This document shows, in pieces, positions 1-7,654 of a stretch of 24,816 bases of DNA. The stretch is taken from contig CAAEVC010000044.1 in assembly GCA_900759415.1 (NCBI GenBank), forward strand, positions 1-24,816, in the 5' to 3' direction. The notes below the pieces were generated by a model. The model was given only the letters and a program-made list of their open reading frames with translations. It had not been told where the DNA came from and searched no databases. Source of the DNA: an uncultured Dialister sp. (lineage in GTDB: Bacteria > Bacillota > Negativicutes > Veillonellales > Dialisteraceae). How positions within the stretch are numbered: position 1 is the first letter of the stretch; every line of letters starts with the position of its first letter. The position numbers and the translations under genes are program-made.

Positions 1-467
1 CAGAAAGGATCCACCATAGGAAGCGTCAAAGGAAATGTAACCATAGCTTCCCATGAAAACATAGAGGTACAGGCATCGGATATCATCGCCGGGAAGGTAT
101 CTCGATTACCGTCAAAGACAATACCCATCTCAAAGGCGGAATCATTGACAGTAAAGCTTCCCCAGATAAAAATACTCTCACCACTGGAACGCTCAGCTGG
201 GAAGATGTAAGAAACAAGGCAGAGTATAAAGGAAGCGGAGCAGGAATTTCTTTCAATACTGCTAAAAATGCCAAATACAATGAAAGAGGAGTCACTACTG
301 CTGTTTCTACAGGAAGTAAAGAAAAGGCTTTCTCTGTCATAAAATCTGCTGTGGCAAAAGGTACCATTACAATCACGGACAAAGAAAAGTAACAGCAGGA
401 TGTAGAGAAAGTCAACCGGGGAAACGAAGAGTTGTTTGAGCCTGAACGTAAATATTTTGCGAAATAG
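1..467 (+). pseudogene. Decayed 3' fragment of a filamentous haemagglutinin / CdiA-type exoprotein (haemagglutinin-repeat region)
   Basis: Reading frame 1 at the window edge gives beta-helix-like sequence (GNVTIASHENIEVQASDIIAGK). It then loses frame near base 97. The continuation is in frame 3 from about base 99 (ITVKDNTHLKGGIIDSKA, then NTLTTGTLSWEDVRNKAEY), the typical haemagglutinin-repeat signature of two-partner-secreted FhaB/CdiA proteins. One extra G in the run at 94-98 would restore one frame, so this looks like a 1-bp deletion. After GTITITDKEK an in-frame TAA (390-392) interrupts the conserved DKEKQ-QDVEKVNR segment. The frame resumes as QQDVEKVNRGNEELF and stops for good at 465-467. 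The TAA is one transition from CAA (Gln), the residue usual there. No toxin or immunity module follows. The 5' part lies outside the window. Family identity is confident; inactivation rests on two independent lesions. Confidence 0.8.
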
Positions 468-552
468 AGGCAGAAAATTAAATGTATCCATCCTAAAAGG
501 GGATGAATCGTTGCGCGACTGCGGCAGTGTCGATTTACCAATGAATATGAGG

Positions 553-587
553 AACATCTCTGGATGATGAATTCAGAGATGTTTTTT
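553..587 (+). terminator. Rho-independent terminator upstream of the split-barrel gene
   Basis: Perfect 10-bp inverted repeat AACATCTCTG (553-562) / CAGAGATGTT (574-583) with an 11-nt loop, running into six T (582-587). It probably ends transcription from the exoprotein relic. The ATG at 564 lies in the loop, which argues against using it as the start of the next gene. Confidence 0.75.
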
Positions 588-641
588 GATTTCCCTGTTG
601 AATGCGAGTACAATAAGGCAAGGAAACTATTCAGGGAGGGC

Positions 642-1049
642 ATGATGAATAAAGAACAGAAGGCAGCAGAATATTTGAAAGAATGCGGTGTTTTTTACAT
701 GGCTACCGTAGAAGGGAAGAGACCCAGGGTGCGCCCGATGAATGGGGTGATGCTCTGGCATGGCCATCTTTCTTTTGCGATTGACCGGAGTTCTCAGCTC
801 TATCTGGAGGTGGGGCTCAATCCTTATGTGGAGATTTCCGCCGTCCATCCGGACCGGTCCTATATTTCTCTCCGCGGGACTCTCCGGGAGGAGAAGGAAG
901 GACTGGAAGATTTGAAGAAAATCTGGGAAGAGGATATGAAGAACAGCCGTCTCTTCAGCAGGGAGAATATGATGGCCTTTGCCCTGGAAGACGGTCATGT
1001 GATGATTACTGATTTTGATGGAAAACGAATGGATTCTTTTGATTTATAA
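642..1049 (+). CDS. Pyridoxamine 5'-phosphate oxidase-family (FMN-binding split barrel) protein
   Basis: This 135-residue protein has the split-barrel pattern of small PPOX-family flavin-binding proteins: an N-terminal helix (KEQKAAEYLKECGVFYMATV), the strand GKRPRVRPMNGVMLW that usually contacts FMN, then LSFAIDRSSQLYLEV and YISLRGTL strands. Such proteins are typically homodimers that bind FMN or F420 and act as oxidoreductases or flavin carriers. The substrate cannot be told from sequence. The frame is open from 564, but that ATG is inside a terminator loop. GGGAGGG at 634-640 sits just before ATG 642 and 5 nt before ATG 645, so one of these two is the start; 645 has the better spacing. 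It ends 23 nt before pncB and is probably co-transcribed with it, which hints at pyridine-nucleotide or redox chemistry (inference). Confidence 0.85.
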   Translation: MMNKEQKAAEYLKECGVFYMATVEGKRPRVRPMNGVMLWHGHLSFAIDRSSQLYLEVGLNPYVEISAVHPDRSYISLRGTLREEKEGLEDLKKIWEEDMKNSRLFSRENMMAFALEDGHVMITDFDGKRMDSFDL

Positions 1050-1072
1050 AGACCGGCTCAAGAGGAGGAAAT

Positions 1073-2515
1073 ATGGCAAACGGACTGATTACCGATTTAT
1101 ACCAGCTGACTATGGCAAATGCTCTTTTCAAAAGAGGGATGCATGAAAGGAAAGTCGTATTTGACCGTTTTTACAGAAAGAATCCCTTTGGCGGCGGTTA
1201 TACGGTGGTGGCAGGGCTTGCCCACCTGATCGAATTCATCCAGGATTTCACCTATGATGATGAGGATATCGAATACCTCAGAAGTCTTGGGATCTTCTAT
1301 CCTGAATTCCTGGATTATCTTTCTACCTTCCGCTTTAAGGGAAATATTTATGCCATGCCCGAAGGGACGGTAGCTTTCCCGGGAGAACTGCTTCTCCGTT
1401 TTGAAGGAACTACCATAGAAGCTATGCTTCTGGAAACCGGCCTTTCCATGATAATGAACCACGAAAGCCTTATCGCTACAAAGAGCAGAAGAGTGAGGAC
1501 CGTAGCACCGGAAGATCTTCTCATGGAATTCGGTCTTCGCAGGGCTCAGGGCCATTCTGCCGGTCTTTGGGGCGCCAGGGCTTCCATCATCGGCGGCTTC
1601 AACGGCACTTCCAATGTGGAAGCAGGAAAGAAATTCGGTATCCCGGTGATGGGCACCATGGCTCACAGCTGGATCATGAGCTTTGACACGGAAAAAGAAG
1701 CTTTTGAAGAATATGCAAAACAATATAAAGACAATCTCATCCTTCTGGCCGATACGTACAATGTACTGGAAAAAGGGGTGCCCCATGCCATCGAAGTATT
1801 CAAGAAAATGCAGAAGGAAGGAAAGCTTCCGAAAGTCTATGGCATCCGCATCGACAGCGGAGATCTGGTCTACCTTTCTCAGGAAGCAAGCCGCATGTTC
1901 CGGAAGGCAGGATTCCCCAATGCCATCATTGCGGCATCCAATGATCTGGATGAATATATGATCCAGTCCCTGAAAGAACAGGGCTGTACTGCCATCAGCT
2001 GGGGCGTAGGCACGAAGAACATCACAGCTGACGGTACTCCTGCTTTAGGCGGCGTATTCAAAATGGGCGCCCGGGAAAAAGACGGCACCTTCGAACCGGT
2101 AATGAAGCTGTCCAATGATGTGAAGAAAATGACCAACCCGGGTATCAAGGGAGTCCGCCGTTTCTATCGGAAAGACAATGGCAAGCTCATTACCGACGTA
2201 GTATGCCTTGATGAGGAACCGATTCCCAATGGCGGAGATGTCACTCTCATTACGGAAACGGCAAAATGGAGAACGAAGGAACTGAAAGCCGGTTCCTACA
2301 TCTGCGAAGATATGCTGAAACCGGTGATCCTGAATGGCGAAGTCCAGCCTCAGCCCACTCTGGCAGAATCTATCACCTATGCAAACCAGCAGATGGAAAC
2401 CCTCTGGCCGGAGTACACAAGACTCTACAAACCAAGAGAAATGGAAGTGAACCTTTCTGACAAACTCCAGCATTTAAAGAGCCAGATCATTGATGAGGAT
2501 CTGAGAAATAAATAA
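1073..2515 (+). CDS. pncB: Nicotinate phosphoribosyltransferase
   Basis: This 480-residue cytoplasmic enzyme converts nicotinate and PRPP (with ATP) to nicotinate mononucleotide, the first Preiss-Handler step of NAD salvage. Visible hallmarks are the N-terminal TDLYQLTMANAL, the EFGLRRAQG segment near residue 152, GTSNVEAG and MGTMAHSW around 178-200 with the histidine (H198) that is phosphorylated in this family, and the PRPP-binding GIRIDSGDL around 257-265. Length matches the long, clostridial-type form of the family. AGAGGAGG lies 5 nt before the ATG, an excellent ribosome binding site. It follows the split-barrel gene by 23 nt with no terminator between them and is followed by a strong hairpin terminator, so the two form a short operon. 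Confidence 0.96.
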   Translation: MANGLITDLYQLTMANALFKRGMHERKVVFDRFYRKNPFGGGYTVVAGLAHLIEFIQDFTYDDEDIEYLRSLGIFYPEFLDYLSTFRFKGNIYAMPEGTVAFPGELLLRFEGTTIEAMLLETGLSMIMNHESLIATKSRRVRTVAPEDLLMEFGLRRAQGHSAGLWGARASIIGGFNGTSNVEAGKKFGIPVMGTMAHSWIMSFDTEKEAFEEYAKQYKDNLILLADTYNVLEKGVPHAIEVFKKMQKEGKLPKVYGIRIDSGDLVYLSQEASRMFRKAGFPNAIIAASNDLDEYMIQSLKEQGCTAISWGVGTKNITADGTPALGGVFKMGAREKDGTFEPVMKLSNDVKKMTNPGIKGVRRFYRKDNGKLITDVVCLDEEPIPNGGDVTLITETAKWRTKELKAGSYICEDMLKPVILNGEVQPQPTLAESITYANQQMETLWPEYTRLYKPREMEVNLSDKLQHLKSQIIDEDLRNK

Positions 2516-2524
2516 AAAGTATAG

Positions 2525-2579
2525 AAAAAGAGCTGTGAAAAAATGAAATAATAATTTCATTTTCTCACAGCTCTTTTTT
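2525..2579 (+). terminator. Terminator after pncB (also the left edge of repeat A)
   Basis: Long hairpin: AAAAAGAGCTGTGA (2525-2538) pairs with TCACAGCTCTTTTT (2565-2578), and the stem extends inward through AAAATGAAAT / ATTTCATTTT with one mismatch. The upstream A-run and downstream T-run make it potentially bidirectional, serving pncB from the left and possibly lysR from the right. Confidence 0.85.
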
Positions 2580-2769
2580 GACGTAAAAATTTCTGATATG
2601 GTCTATCATTCCAAATGTTATCTGTAGTAGTATTGATTCCATTTAATCGGAACATATCATGCGTTCACAGTGCTATATACTCATCGGAAAAGACGAAGTC
2701 TTCGCTCAACTTTCGGGAACTTGAATTTCAAATCTTTAAAGAGTTGTATGATTTCACAGCCCTATTTTT
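2525..2769. repeat. Repeat A: diverged intergenic repeat copy left of the lysR-MFS pair
   Basis: This segment aligns end to end with 5055-5280 in the same orientation. Shared blocks include GCTGTGAAAAAATG, ATTTCATTTTCTCACAGC, ATATGGT-TATCATTCC, TATATACTCATCGG and a closing GTATGATTT-ACAGCCCT. My hand alignment suggests roughly 70% identity with an 8-nt and a 9-nt gap. The reverse complement contains AGATTTG, AGTTGAGCGAAG and CCGATGAGTATA, which ties it to the larger intergenic repeat family of the window. No gene is visible in the 297-bp gap between pncB and lysR. Confidence 0.75.
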
Positions 2770-2812
2770 TATTTTACGAGAAGGAAACCAAAGGTTTCTG
2801 CCAGCATCCGTT

Positions 2813-3703
2813 TTAAAGAATCTTTTGAACTTCTTTCTCATAAATCTGAAGAAAGAGTTTAAGGGGAACGGAAATAGGATGGCCCTTGAGGGTGAAAAAT
2901 GTCTTTTCAATAGAGCGGGACAGGTCATTGATTTCACGAAACTCCATCGGTTCGAATATTTCATCGGTCTTATCCAGTGTAACAACAGCCCAAGCCAGAT
3001 TTTCTCTTGCAAAGGCAAGAGCCATAGAACGGGTTCCGGTGATTGCCAGAATTTTGGGAGAAATGTGATTTTTTTTAAAATAGGTATCCATGGTTTCTTC
3101 ATAGGTTCTTGGGAAGACAAGAGGATATTTTTCCAGGATGTCTGGAAGAAGTACTTTCTCGTGGGGAAGCTGTGTATTTTGACTGGATGATGCAAGGACC
3201 AGTTTTTCTTTTCTGCTGAAAAGAACATCGAATTTGGAAGGATCAGGTAGCGGGGCATTGGCGATGCCAGCTTCAGATGTACCGGACAGGACCTGATCTA
3301 TGAGTTCAAGATGGTGAGATTCTCTGATTTCGTATTTGATGTCCGGATACTTCCTGGTAAAGGGGACTGCATAGCGGCGAATAAAGGATTCTGTCCTGGA
3401 TGGTGCGATGCTTAAATAGAGTGTGCCTCGGTTTCCGTTCTGTGCCTCCTCTATCTTTTTACGGGCATCATAGTCGGAACGGCATATTTTTTGAGCTTCC
3501 TTATAGACTATCCATCCGGCTTCTGTTAATTTTAACTGTCTGGCTCCCCTGCCGGTTTCGATAAGTTTTGCATTATATTCTTTTTCCAGTGCTTTGATCT
3601 GCAGAGAAAGAGCAGGCTGTGCCATATGAAGTATGGAAGCTGCATGGCTGATGCTTCTTTCATCTACGATAGCGATGAAATTTCTGTACGTTTCCAGATT
3701 CAT
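2813..3703 (-). CDS. LysR-family transcriptional regulator
   Basis: This 296-residue protein has the family's usual length and layout. An N-terminal winged helix-turn-helix spans roughly residues 3-62 (ETYRNFIAIVDERSISHAA, then LHMAQPALSLQIKALEKEY, with the typical LTEAG end at about 59-63). A periplasmic-binding-protein-like effector domain follows from about residue 90 (GTLYLSIAPSRTESFI). The ligand is not predictable. A good ribosome binding site (GAAAGGAAA) precedes the ATG on the minus strand. It is transcribed divergently from the MFS exporter gene through an AT-rich 125-bp spacer carrying paired palindromes, the classical arrangement for a LysR protein controlling its neighbour and itself. 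The pair is bracketed by direct repeats A and B, so they may have arrived together. Confidence 0.93.
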   Translation of the reverse strand: MNLETYRNFIAIVDERSISHAASILHMAQPALSLQIKALEKEYNAKLIETGRGARQLKLTEAGWIVYKEAQKICRSDYDARKKIEEAQNGNRGTLYLSIAPSRTESFIRRYAVPFTRKYPDIKYEIRESHHLELIDQVLSGTSEAGIANAPLPDPSKFDVLFSRKEKLVLASSSQNTQLPHEKVLLPDILEKYPLVFPRTYEETMDTYFKKNHISPKILAITGTRSMALAFARENLAWAVVTLDKTDEIFEPMEFREINDLSRSIEKTFFTLKGHPISVPLKLFLQIYEKEVQKIL

Positions 3704-3828
3704 GAAATTTCCTTTCTATTCGGGCGGCAACAATAGATAACATATTAATAATTCTTATTTTTAATATTAATATACAATATTTTATTTATATGTTAACACA
3801 ATTTATAATGAGCGTGAAGGTGATGAAA
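3704..3828. promoter_or_regulatory. Divergent lysR/MFS control region with two TATTAATA palindromes
   Basis: The spacer is strikingly AT-rich from 3741 to 3790. It carries two identical self-complementary octamers TATTAATA at 3743-3750 and 3765-3772, 22 bp apart (about two helical turns). This suits a dimer-of-dimers LysR operator, which generally follows a T-N11-A pattern. Distinct -35/-10 elements cannot be assigned confidently in such AT-rich DNA. Confidence 0.5.
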
Positions 3829-5076
3829 ATGAATAAATTGTCAAATGATTGTGGTGGCAATATAATTACCCGATCCCGTGCTGAGTATTATTGGGCGATG
3901 ATACTGATTTTTCTTGGAGGGATGACGGCCTATTCCATGAAACACGGGCCGCAGCCGCTGATTCCTTTTATCAGCATCGATTATGGCCTGACGCCTGCAG
4001 CCGGCAGTCTGGTGGTCGCTTCAGAAATGCTGGGGATGTCAGTTACACTTCTGGGGATGGTCATATATGCTGATTATTTTCCAAGAAGAAAGACTACCGG
4101 TCTGGCTCTTCTGCTTTCTGGGATATTGGCTCTTATGGCAGGCGTAACTCCGTCTTATCCTATCATTGTGGCAGCCCGATTTGCACAGGGAATGATACTG
4201 GGAGCTTTTCCTGCTCTTCTGGTAGATTATATTAATGAAGAATTTGAGGAAACTCAGGCAGCTTTCTTTCTGGGGATTTATTTTGCAAGCACGGCAGCTG
4301 GCGGCATGCTGGGGCGGATGGAAACGATCCTGATTTCATCTTTTATGGGATGGCGCGAAGCTTTTTATTTCCTCGGATTTCTGGGAATAGCAGTTTCTCT
4401 TTTTTATATGAGAAAGTTGCCTGTAGAAAGGTCTGTAAGAAAGCATACCAGGCATATTTCTGTCAGGGTCATATGGCAGGCGATTTCTGGAAGCAGAGAT
4501 CTCCATGCGCTCTGTTTCATGGGGATGGTTTTTATGGGATCTTTTGCAGTGATTTACACGTACATTACTTTTGTCCTTCTTGATGTGCCCTATCAGTTTA
4601 CCCGCCAGGAACTGGCTCCTATTTTCCTGATGCAGATTTTCGGATGCTTCAGTTCTTCGGTGACTGGTAAAGTATTGAAATGGCAAAGGTGGAGACTTTT
4701 CCTGTCCGGCCATATCGCTTTGATGGCAGCAGGGATTCTTATGACTGGTGGTACAGGTGTCATATGGAAATTTACGGGGCTGGCGGTCTTTATGATTGGA
4801 ATGTTCGGGGCACAGACTACGGCTGTCCATTGGGTAAGCCTGCTGAAAGATGTTCCTCGAGCCGGAGCTTCTTCGCTTTATCTTTTTTCTTACTATACAG
4901 GTGGCAGTCTCTTTTCTGTGACCGGTGGATTTTTTTATCATTTTTATGGATGGAATGGAATCATGGCTTTTCTTTTGGTTGCTATGGGGCTGGCACTGAT
5001 AGCGTACCTTTATCTTTATAGAAGATGGGAACAGGCATGCAGAGTTTCATGTAAAAAGGAGGCTGTGAAAAAATGA
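3829..5076 (+). CDS. Major facilitator superfamily transporter (YnfM-like exporter)
   Basis: This integral inner-membrane protein of about 415 residues has around twelve hydrophobic segments, for example YYWAMILIFLGGMTAYSM near 20-37 and LLLSGILALMAGVTPSYP near 94-111. Loop 2-3 carries ADYFPRRKT (81-89), a variant of MFS motif A. The NEEFEETQAAFFLGIYFAS region resembles YnfM/AraJ-type drug or metabolite exporters; the substrate is unknown. The frame is open from ATG 3790 and also has ATGs at 3808 and 3823. I chose ATG 3829 because GAAGGTG (3816-3822) sits 6 nt before it. The last codons and the TGA stop lie inside the hairpin that begins repeat B. The divergent LysR gene is the likely regulator. 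Confidence 0.9.
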   Translation: MNKLSNDCGGNIITRSRAEYYWAMILIFLGGMTAYSMKHGPQPLIPFISIDYGLTPAAGSLVVASEMLGMSVTLLGMVIYADYFPRRKTTGLALLLSGILALMAGVTPSYPIIVAARFAQGMILGAFPALLVDYINEEFEETQAAFFLGIYFASTAAGGMLGRMETILISSFMGWREAFYFLGFLGIAVSLFYMRKLPVERSVRKHTRHISVRVIWQAISGSRDLHALCFMGMVFMGSFAVIYTYITFVLLDVPYQFTRQELAPIFLMQIFGCFSSSVTGKVLKWQRWRLFLSGHIALMAAGILMTGGTGVIWKFTGLAVFMIGMFGAQTTAVHWVSLLKDVPRAGASSLYLFSYYTGGSLFSVTGGFFYHFYGWNGIMAFLLVAMGLALIAYLYLYRRWEQACRVSCKKEAVKK

Positions 5077-5280
5077 TTTCATTTTCTCACAGCCCCTGTT
5101 TGGATGAAAGATTTTCCTATATGGTATATCATTCCCAAAGTCATCTATAGTATCATTGATGCGATTCAGTCGGGATGTATCATGTATATACTCATCGGCA
5201 AAGCCGATACTTTTGCTCCACACTCAGGATCAAATCTTAACTCTTTAAGGGACTGTATGATTTTACAGCCCTTTTTTTAT
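5055..5280. repeat. Repeat B: second copy of the intergenic repeat, right of the lysR-MFS pair
   Basis: Homologous to 2525-2769 in direct orientation. It opens with a hairpin, GGCTGTGA (5061-5068) / TCACAGCC (5087-5094), that overlaps the MFS stop codon. It continues through TATATACTCATCGGCAAAGCC and closes with the ACAGCCC-T7 hairpin at the HAD gene's 3' end. Its reverse complement reads AGAGTTA AGATTTG, then ATCGGCTTTGCCGATGAGTATA. The latter is the same module that stands at 18396-18417 and 24237-24258, so B belongs to the window-wide mosaic family. Confidence 0.75.
5247..5279 (+). terminator. Terminator in the convergent MFS/HAD gap
   Basis: AAGGGACTGTA pairs with TACAGCCCTT (one bulged A) around a 6-nt loop, followed by a T-run ending at 5278. 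Orientation fits termination of rightward MFS transcription. The T-run overlaps the stop codon of the convergent HAD gene. Confidence 0.65.
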
Positions 5281-5975
5281 TCTCTGAGGAGCCGTTCTTT
5301 CAATTCACTGACAGAAGAAACGATGATATCAGCGCCTGCTTCTTCTAGTTCCTCTCTGGAACCGTAGCCGTAGGTGACTCCGATAGAAGGAAGGCGGTTC
5401 TCCCTGGCACCTTCTATGTCATAGAAGGTATCACCGATCATGACGGTATGATGCCAGAGATCTTCATGGTTATACCCTTTTTCTTCCAGCTGGCTCATTG
5501 CTTTTCTAATGATTCGGGATTTCTGGCTGGCCACTGCCCGCTTGTTCAGTTCATCGCCGATGTCACTGCCGCAGATGACAGTGAAATAGGGAGAAAGTCC
5601 GAAATGTTCAATGATCTGTTTTACAAAAGGTTCCGGCTTGCTGGAAGCCACCGCCATGACATGACCTTTTTCCACCCCTTCTTTCATGAGGTCATCAAGT
5701 CCTTCATACATGAGACAGTCCAGTATACCGGAAGTTTCATAGAGTTCCCGGAATTTGGTGACCGCAGTCACGATCTCTGCTTCACTCATGTTGTACAGTT
5801 TCTTCATCTGCACATTGAGAGGCGGTCCGATGAAAGTTTCCAGCACCTTCTGGTCTTCTTCATGGATGCCTGCTGCATTGAGGCCGTATTTCACCGCTTT
5901 GATAATGCCTGGAGCAGATTCAGAAATGGTTCCGTCCAGGTCGAAGAGAAAGTATTTATAATTTTTAGAAAGCAT
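5277..5975 (-). CDS. HAD-superfamily hydrolase, phosphoglycolate phosphatase-like
   Basis: This 232-residue cytoplasmic phosphatase of HAD subfamily IA has all motifs. Motif I is FDLDGT with the nucleophile and acid aspartates at about D12 and D14; motif II is AVASSK; a conserved lysine follows; motif III is MIGDTFYDIEGA. An alpha-helical cap begins with TISESAPGIIKAVKYGL. Relatives dephosphorylate small phosphoesters such as 2-phosphoglycolate, PPi or nucleotides; the exact substrate is not readable. An upstream in-frame ATG (5987) exists, but GGAG lies 6 nt before ATG 5975 and the predicted -10 would leave only about 11 nt of leader for 5987, so 5975 is preferred. It is divergent from tag, with a shared 97-bp control region. 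Confidence 0.88.
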   Translation of the reverse strand: MLSKNYKYFLFDLDGTISESAPGIIKAVKYGLNAAGIHEEDQKVLETFIGPPLNVQMKKLYNMSEAEIVTAVTKFRELYETSGILDCLMYEGLDDLMKEGVEKGHVMAVASSKPEPFVKQIIEHFGLSPYFTVICGSDIGDELNKRAVASQKSRIIRKAMSQLEEKGYNHEDLWHHTVMIGDTFYDIEGARENRLPSIGVTYGYGSREELEEAGADIIVSSVSELKERLLRE

Positions 5976-6004
5976 AGGATTCTCCATTTCAAAAAATTTA
6001 TTCC

Positions 6005-6010
6005 ATCATA
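6005..6010 (-). promoter_or_regulatory. Probable extended -10 element of the HAD gene promoter
   Basis: On the minus strand TGG-TATGAT forms an extended -10 element about 30 nt upstream of the chosen ATG. The -35 region (TTTTAT at a 17-bp spacing) is weak. Confidence 0.4.
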
Positions 6011-6072
6011 CCACAGGAGAGAGTAAAATAAAAAGAAAGACCGATGAAATGATAATGAAAGGACGTGAAATC

Positions 6073-6678
6073 ATGGGATACTGCAGGCTCTCCTGTTCCA
6101 ATCCACTGGATTTGGAATACCATGATAAGGAATGGGGGATTCCCCTTCATGATGAAAGGAAACAGTTCGAATATCTCACCATGGAAGTGATGCAGTGCGG
6201 ACTGAGCTGGGTCCTCATGCTGAAGAAGAGGGACATCTTCCGGAAGGTTTTTGAAGATTACGATATAGAAAAAATCGCCGCTTTCACTGAGGAAGATGTA
6301 GAACGGATCATTCATGTGGAAGATATGATTGCCTCTCCCCGGAAGGTAAGGGCGGTCATTGGAAATGCAAAGGCCTATCTTGAAATACAGAAGGAGTCTG
6401 GCAGTTTCTCATCGTGGCTCTGGAGCTTCACCGATGGGAAGACGGTCCTCTACACCCATCATAATGAAGGACAGATTCCTGTGAGCAATGGACTTTCTGA
6501 AAAAATCAGCAAAGAACTGAAGAAGAGGGGATTCAAATACCTGGGGCCCATCACCCTCTACTCCCACCTTCAGGCCTGCGGCATCATTAACGACCACGAC
6601 GATGACTGCCCGCGGTATGAATATATCCTGAAAAACTTCCCCTGTGTCCGGAAAAGAAGACAGGGAGAAAAGAAATAG
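6073..6678 (+). CDS. tag: DNA-3-methyladenine glycosylase I (Tag)
   Basis: This 201-residue base-excision-repair glycosylase removes 3-methyladenine from alkylated DNA. With the start at 6073 the four zinc ligands of the family fall exactly where they are in E. coli Tag: C4, H17 (EYHDKEWG), H175 and C179 (NDHDDDC). The catalytic-site glutamate is E38 (EVMQCGLSW). LKKRGFKYLGP and YSHLQACGIINDH are family signatures. The frame is open from ATG 6049, but AAAGGA (6058-6063) sits 9 nt before ATG 6073 and the metal-ligand numbering supports 6073. It is divergent from the HAD gene; the 3' end runs into repeat R1. Confidence 0.95.
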   Translation: MGYCRLSCSNPLDLEYHDKEWGIPLHDERKQFEYLTMEVMQCGLSWVLMLKKRDIFRKVFEDYDIEKIAAFTEEDVERIIHVEDMIASPRKVRAVIGNAKAYLEIQKESGSFSSWLWSFTDGKTVLYTHHNEGQIPVSNGLSEKISKELKKRGFKYLGPITLYSHLQACGIINDHDDDCPRYEYILKNFPCVRKRRQGEKK

Positions 6679-6691
6679 GAGTACCGCTGTC

Positions 6692-6948
6692 GAAAAAGAT
6701 AGAGCCCCGAGTTGAGAGTTGAGTTGCGAGAGCCCCGAGAAGGACGTCGGCCTTGCCGACGGATTATATAGCGGCGGAGCCGTTTCATTAATGTGGCTTC
6801 CCCCACCGGGGGAAGTACCACGGCGGGACGACGTGGGGATAGGGGAAAGCCGCACTATGTTAGATAGAAGTGCAGCGCCGTTGACCGAAAGAGGCTTTAT
6901 AAGTAAAAATTCAAACGATTTTTACCTTCACTCAACTCTTAAATCTTT
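6692..6948. repeat. Mosaic intergenic repeat R1 (tag-tetR convergent gap)
   Basis: The left edge is a purine-rich heptad run (CGAGTTG AGAGTTG AGTTGCG AGAGCCC CGAGAAG), and the right edge is its inverse (CACTCAACTCTT). The interior shares the GCCGACGGATTATATA ... TTAATGTGGCTTCCCCC module with R4 (23285-23342). It also carries an inverted form of the CGGTCAACGGCG ... CATAGTGCGG module of R2. The string AAAAAGATAGAGCCCCGAG recurs at 18776-18794. I see no coding evidence in this ~300-bp stretch. Confidence 0.75.
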
Positions 6949-6982
6949 AAAAGGTGGTGTGATTATTCACACCACCTTTTAT
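6945..6982 (-). terminator. Terminator at the 3' end of tetR
   Basis: Perfect 13-bp stem AAAAGGTGGTGTG (6949-6961) / CACACCACCTTTT (6968-6980) with a 6-nt loop. It overlaps the tetR stop codon, and T-rich sequence follows on the minus strand. It could also stop rightward transcription. Confidence 0.75.
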
Positions 6983-7632
6983 TTATTCCCCTGATGGAGA
7001 ATTTCTTTGATGTAAGGGTTTGTATTCTTCTTTTCGTCCAGATTGTCGAGAAGGATGTCGACGTACCGGTCCAGGGTGTCGGCATCGGTATAGTTGGCGA
7101 TGAAGGATTTATTATTGTTGCTTTCCAGGATGATAGGGAATTCTACGGCTGCAAAGAGCTGCATGGCTTTCAGTTCCAGATCTGTTTTATCGGTGTATCC
7201 TGTGATTTCTGCCACGTTCCGGATGACCTTTTCCCAGCACTGGCTGTGGAGGAGGGAAAGGTAGATGAAGTAAGTATCCTTGGCGTCGGCACTGGAAGGA
7301 TTGGAAATGGAACGGAAGAGGGCCGGATGCTGCCGGGCGAGCTGGAAATAGGCCATGATGTATTTTTTCATTCTTCCCTTGGCGGAAAGCCGGGAGTCGT
7401 CCAGATAGGCGACGATAGTTTCCAGATTGCTCATCATGTATTCCAGGGCGCATCCGATGAGTTCTTCTTTAGAGCCGAAGTAATAGCGGACGGAGGCGAT
7501 GTTTACATTGGCTTCTTTGGCAATGGTACGGACTGTGGCCTGTTTGAATCCCCGCTGCTGGAGGATGTGGACCGTAGTCTCTATCATCTTTTCCCGGATT
7601 CTTTCTCCCTTTTCGGTCAGCTTCTTGTTCAT
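6979..7632 (-). CDS. TetR/AcrR-family transcriptional regulator
   Basis: This 217-residue one-component repressor has an N-terminal helix-turn-helix (residues about 9-55: RIREKMIETTVHILQQRGF, then TVRTIAKEANVNIASVRYYF, where the last segment is the TetR recognition helix and its invariant YYF). A helical ligand-binding domain follows whose inducer is unknown. A CSHYF-type C-terminal region is not obvious. GAAAGGAAA precedes the ATG. It lies 22 nt downstream of the 1419-codon activator gene on the same strand, so it is very likely co-transcribed and may autoregulate that operon. The candidate operator is the TGTCATGACA palindrome in the operon leader (inference). Confidence 0.92.
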   Translation of the reverse strand: MNKKLTEKGERIREKMIETTVHILQQRGFKQATVRTIAKEANVNIASVRYYFGSKEELIGCALEYMMSNLETIVAYLDDSRLSAKGRMKKYIMAYFQLARQHPALFRSISNPSSADAKDTYFIYLSLLHSQCWEKVIRNVAEITGYTDKTDLELKAMQLFAAVEFPIILESNNNKSFIANYTDADTLDRYVDILLDNLDEKKNTNPYIKEILHQGNK

Positions 7633-7654
7633 AATAGGATTTCCTTTCTACAAG

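Noticed and set aside
564..641. Upstream ATG 564 as the start of the split-barrel protein
   Set aside because: It lies in the loop of a terminator hairpin and adds 26 residues not expected in the family; the ribosome binding site is at 634-640.
83..643. 186-codon minus-strand open frame at the left edge
   Set aside because: It is antisense to the haemagglutinin-repeat relic and a terminator, is low-complexity hydrophobic, and has no supported start.
5087..5100. Hairpin over the MFS stop codon as a complete terminator
   Set aside because: The stem is good but the following bases (CCCTGTTTGG) lack a T-run; the better terminator is at 5247-5279.
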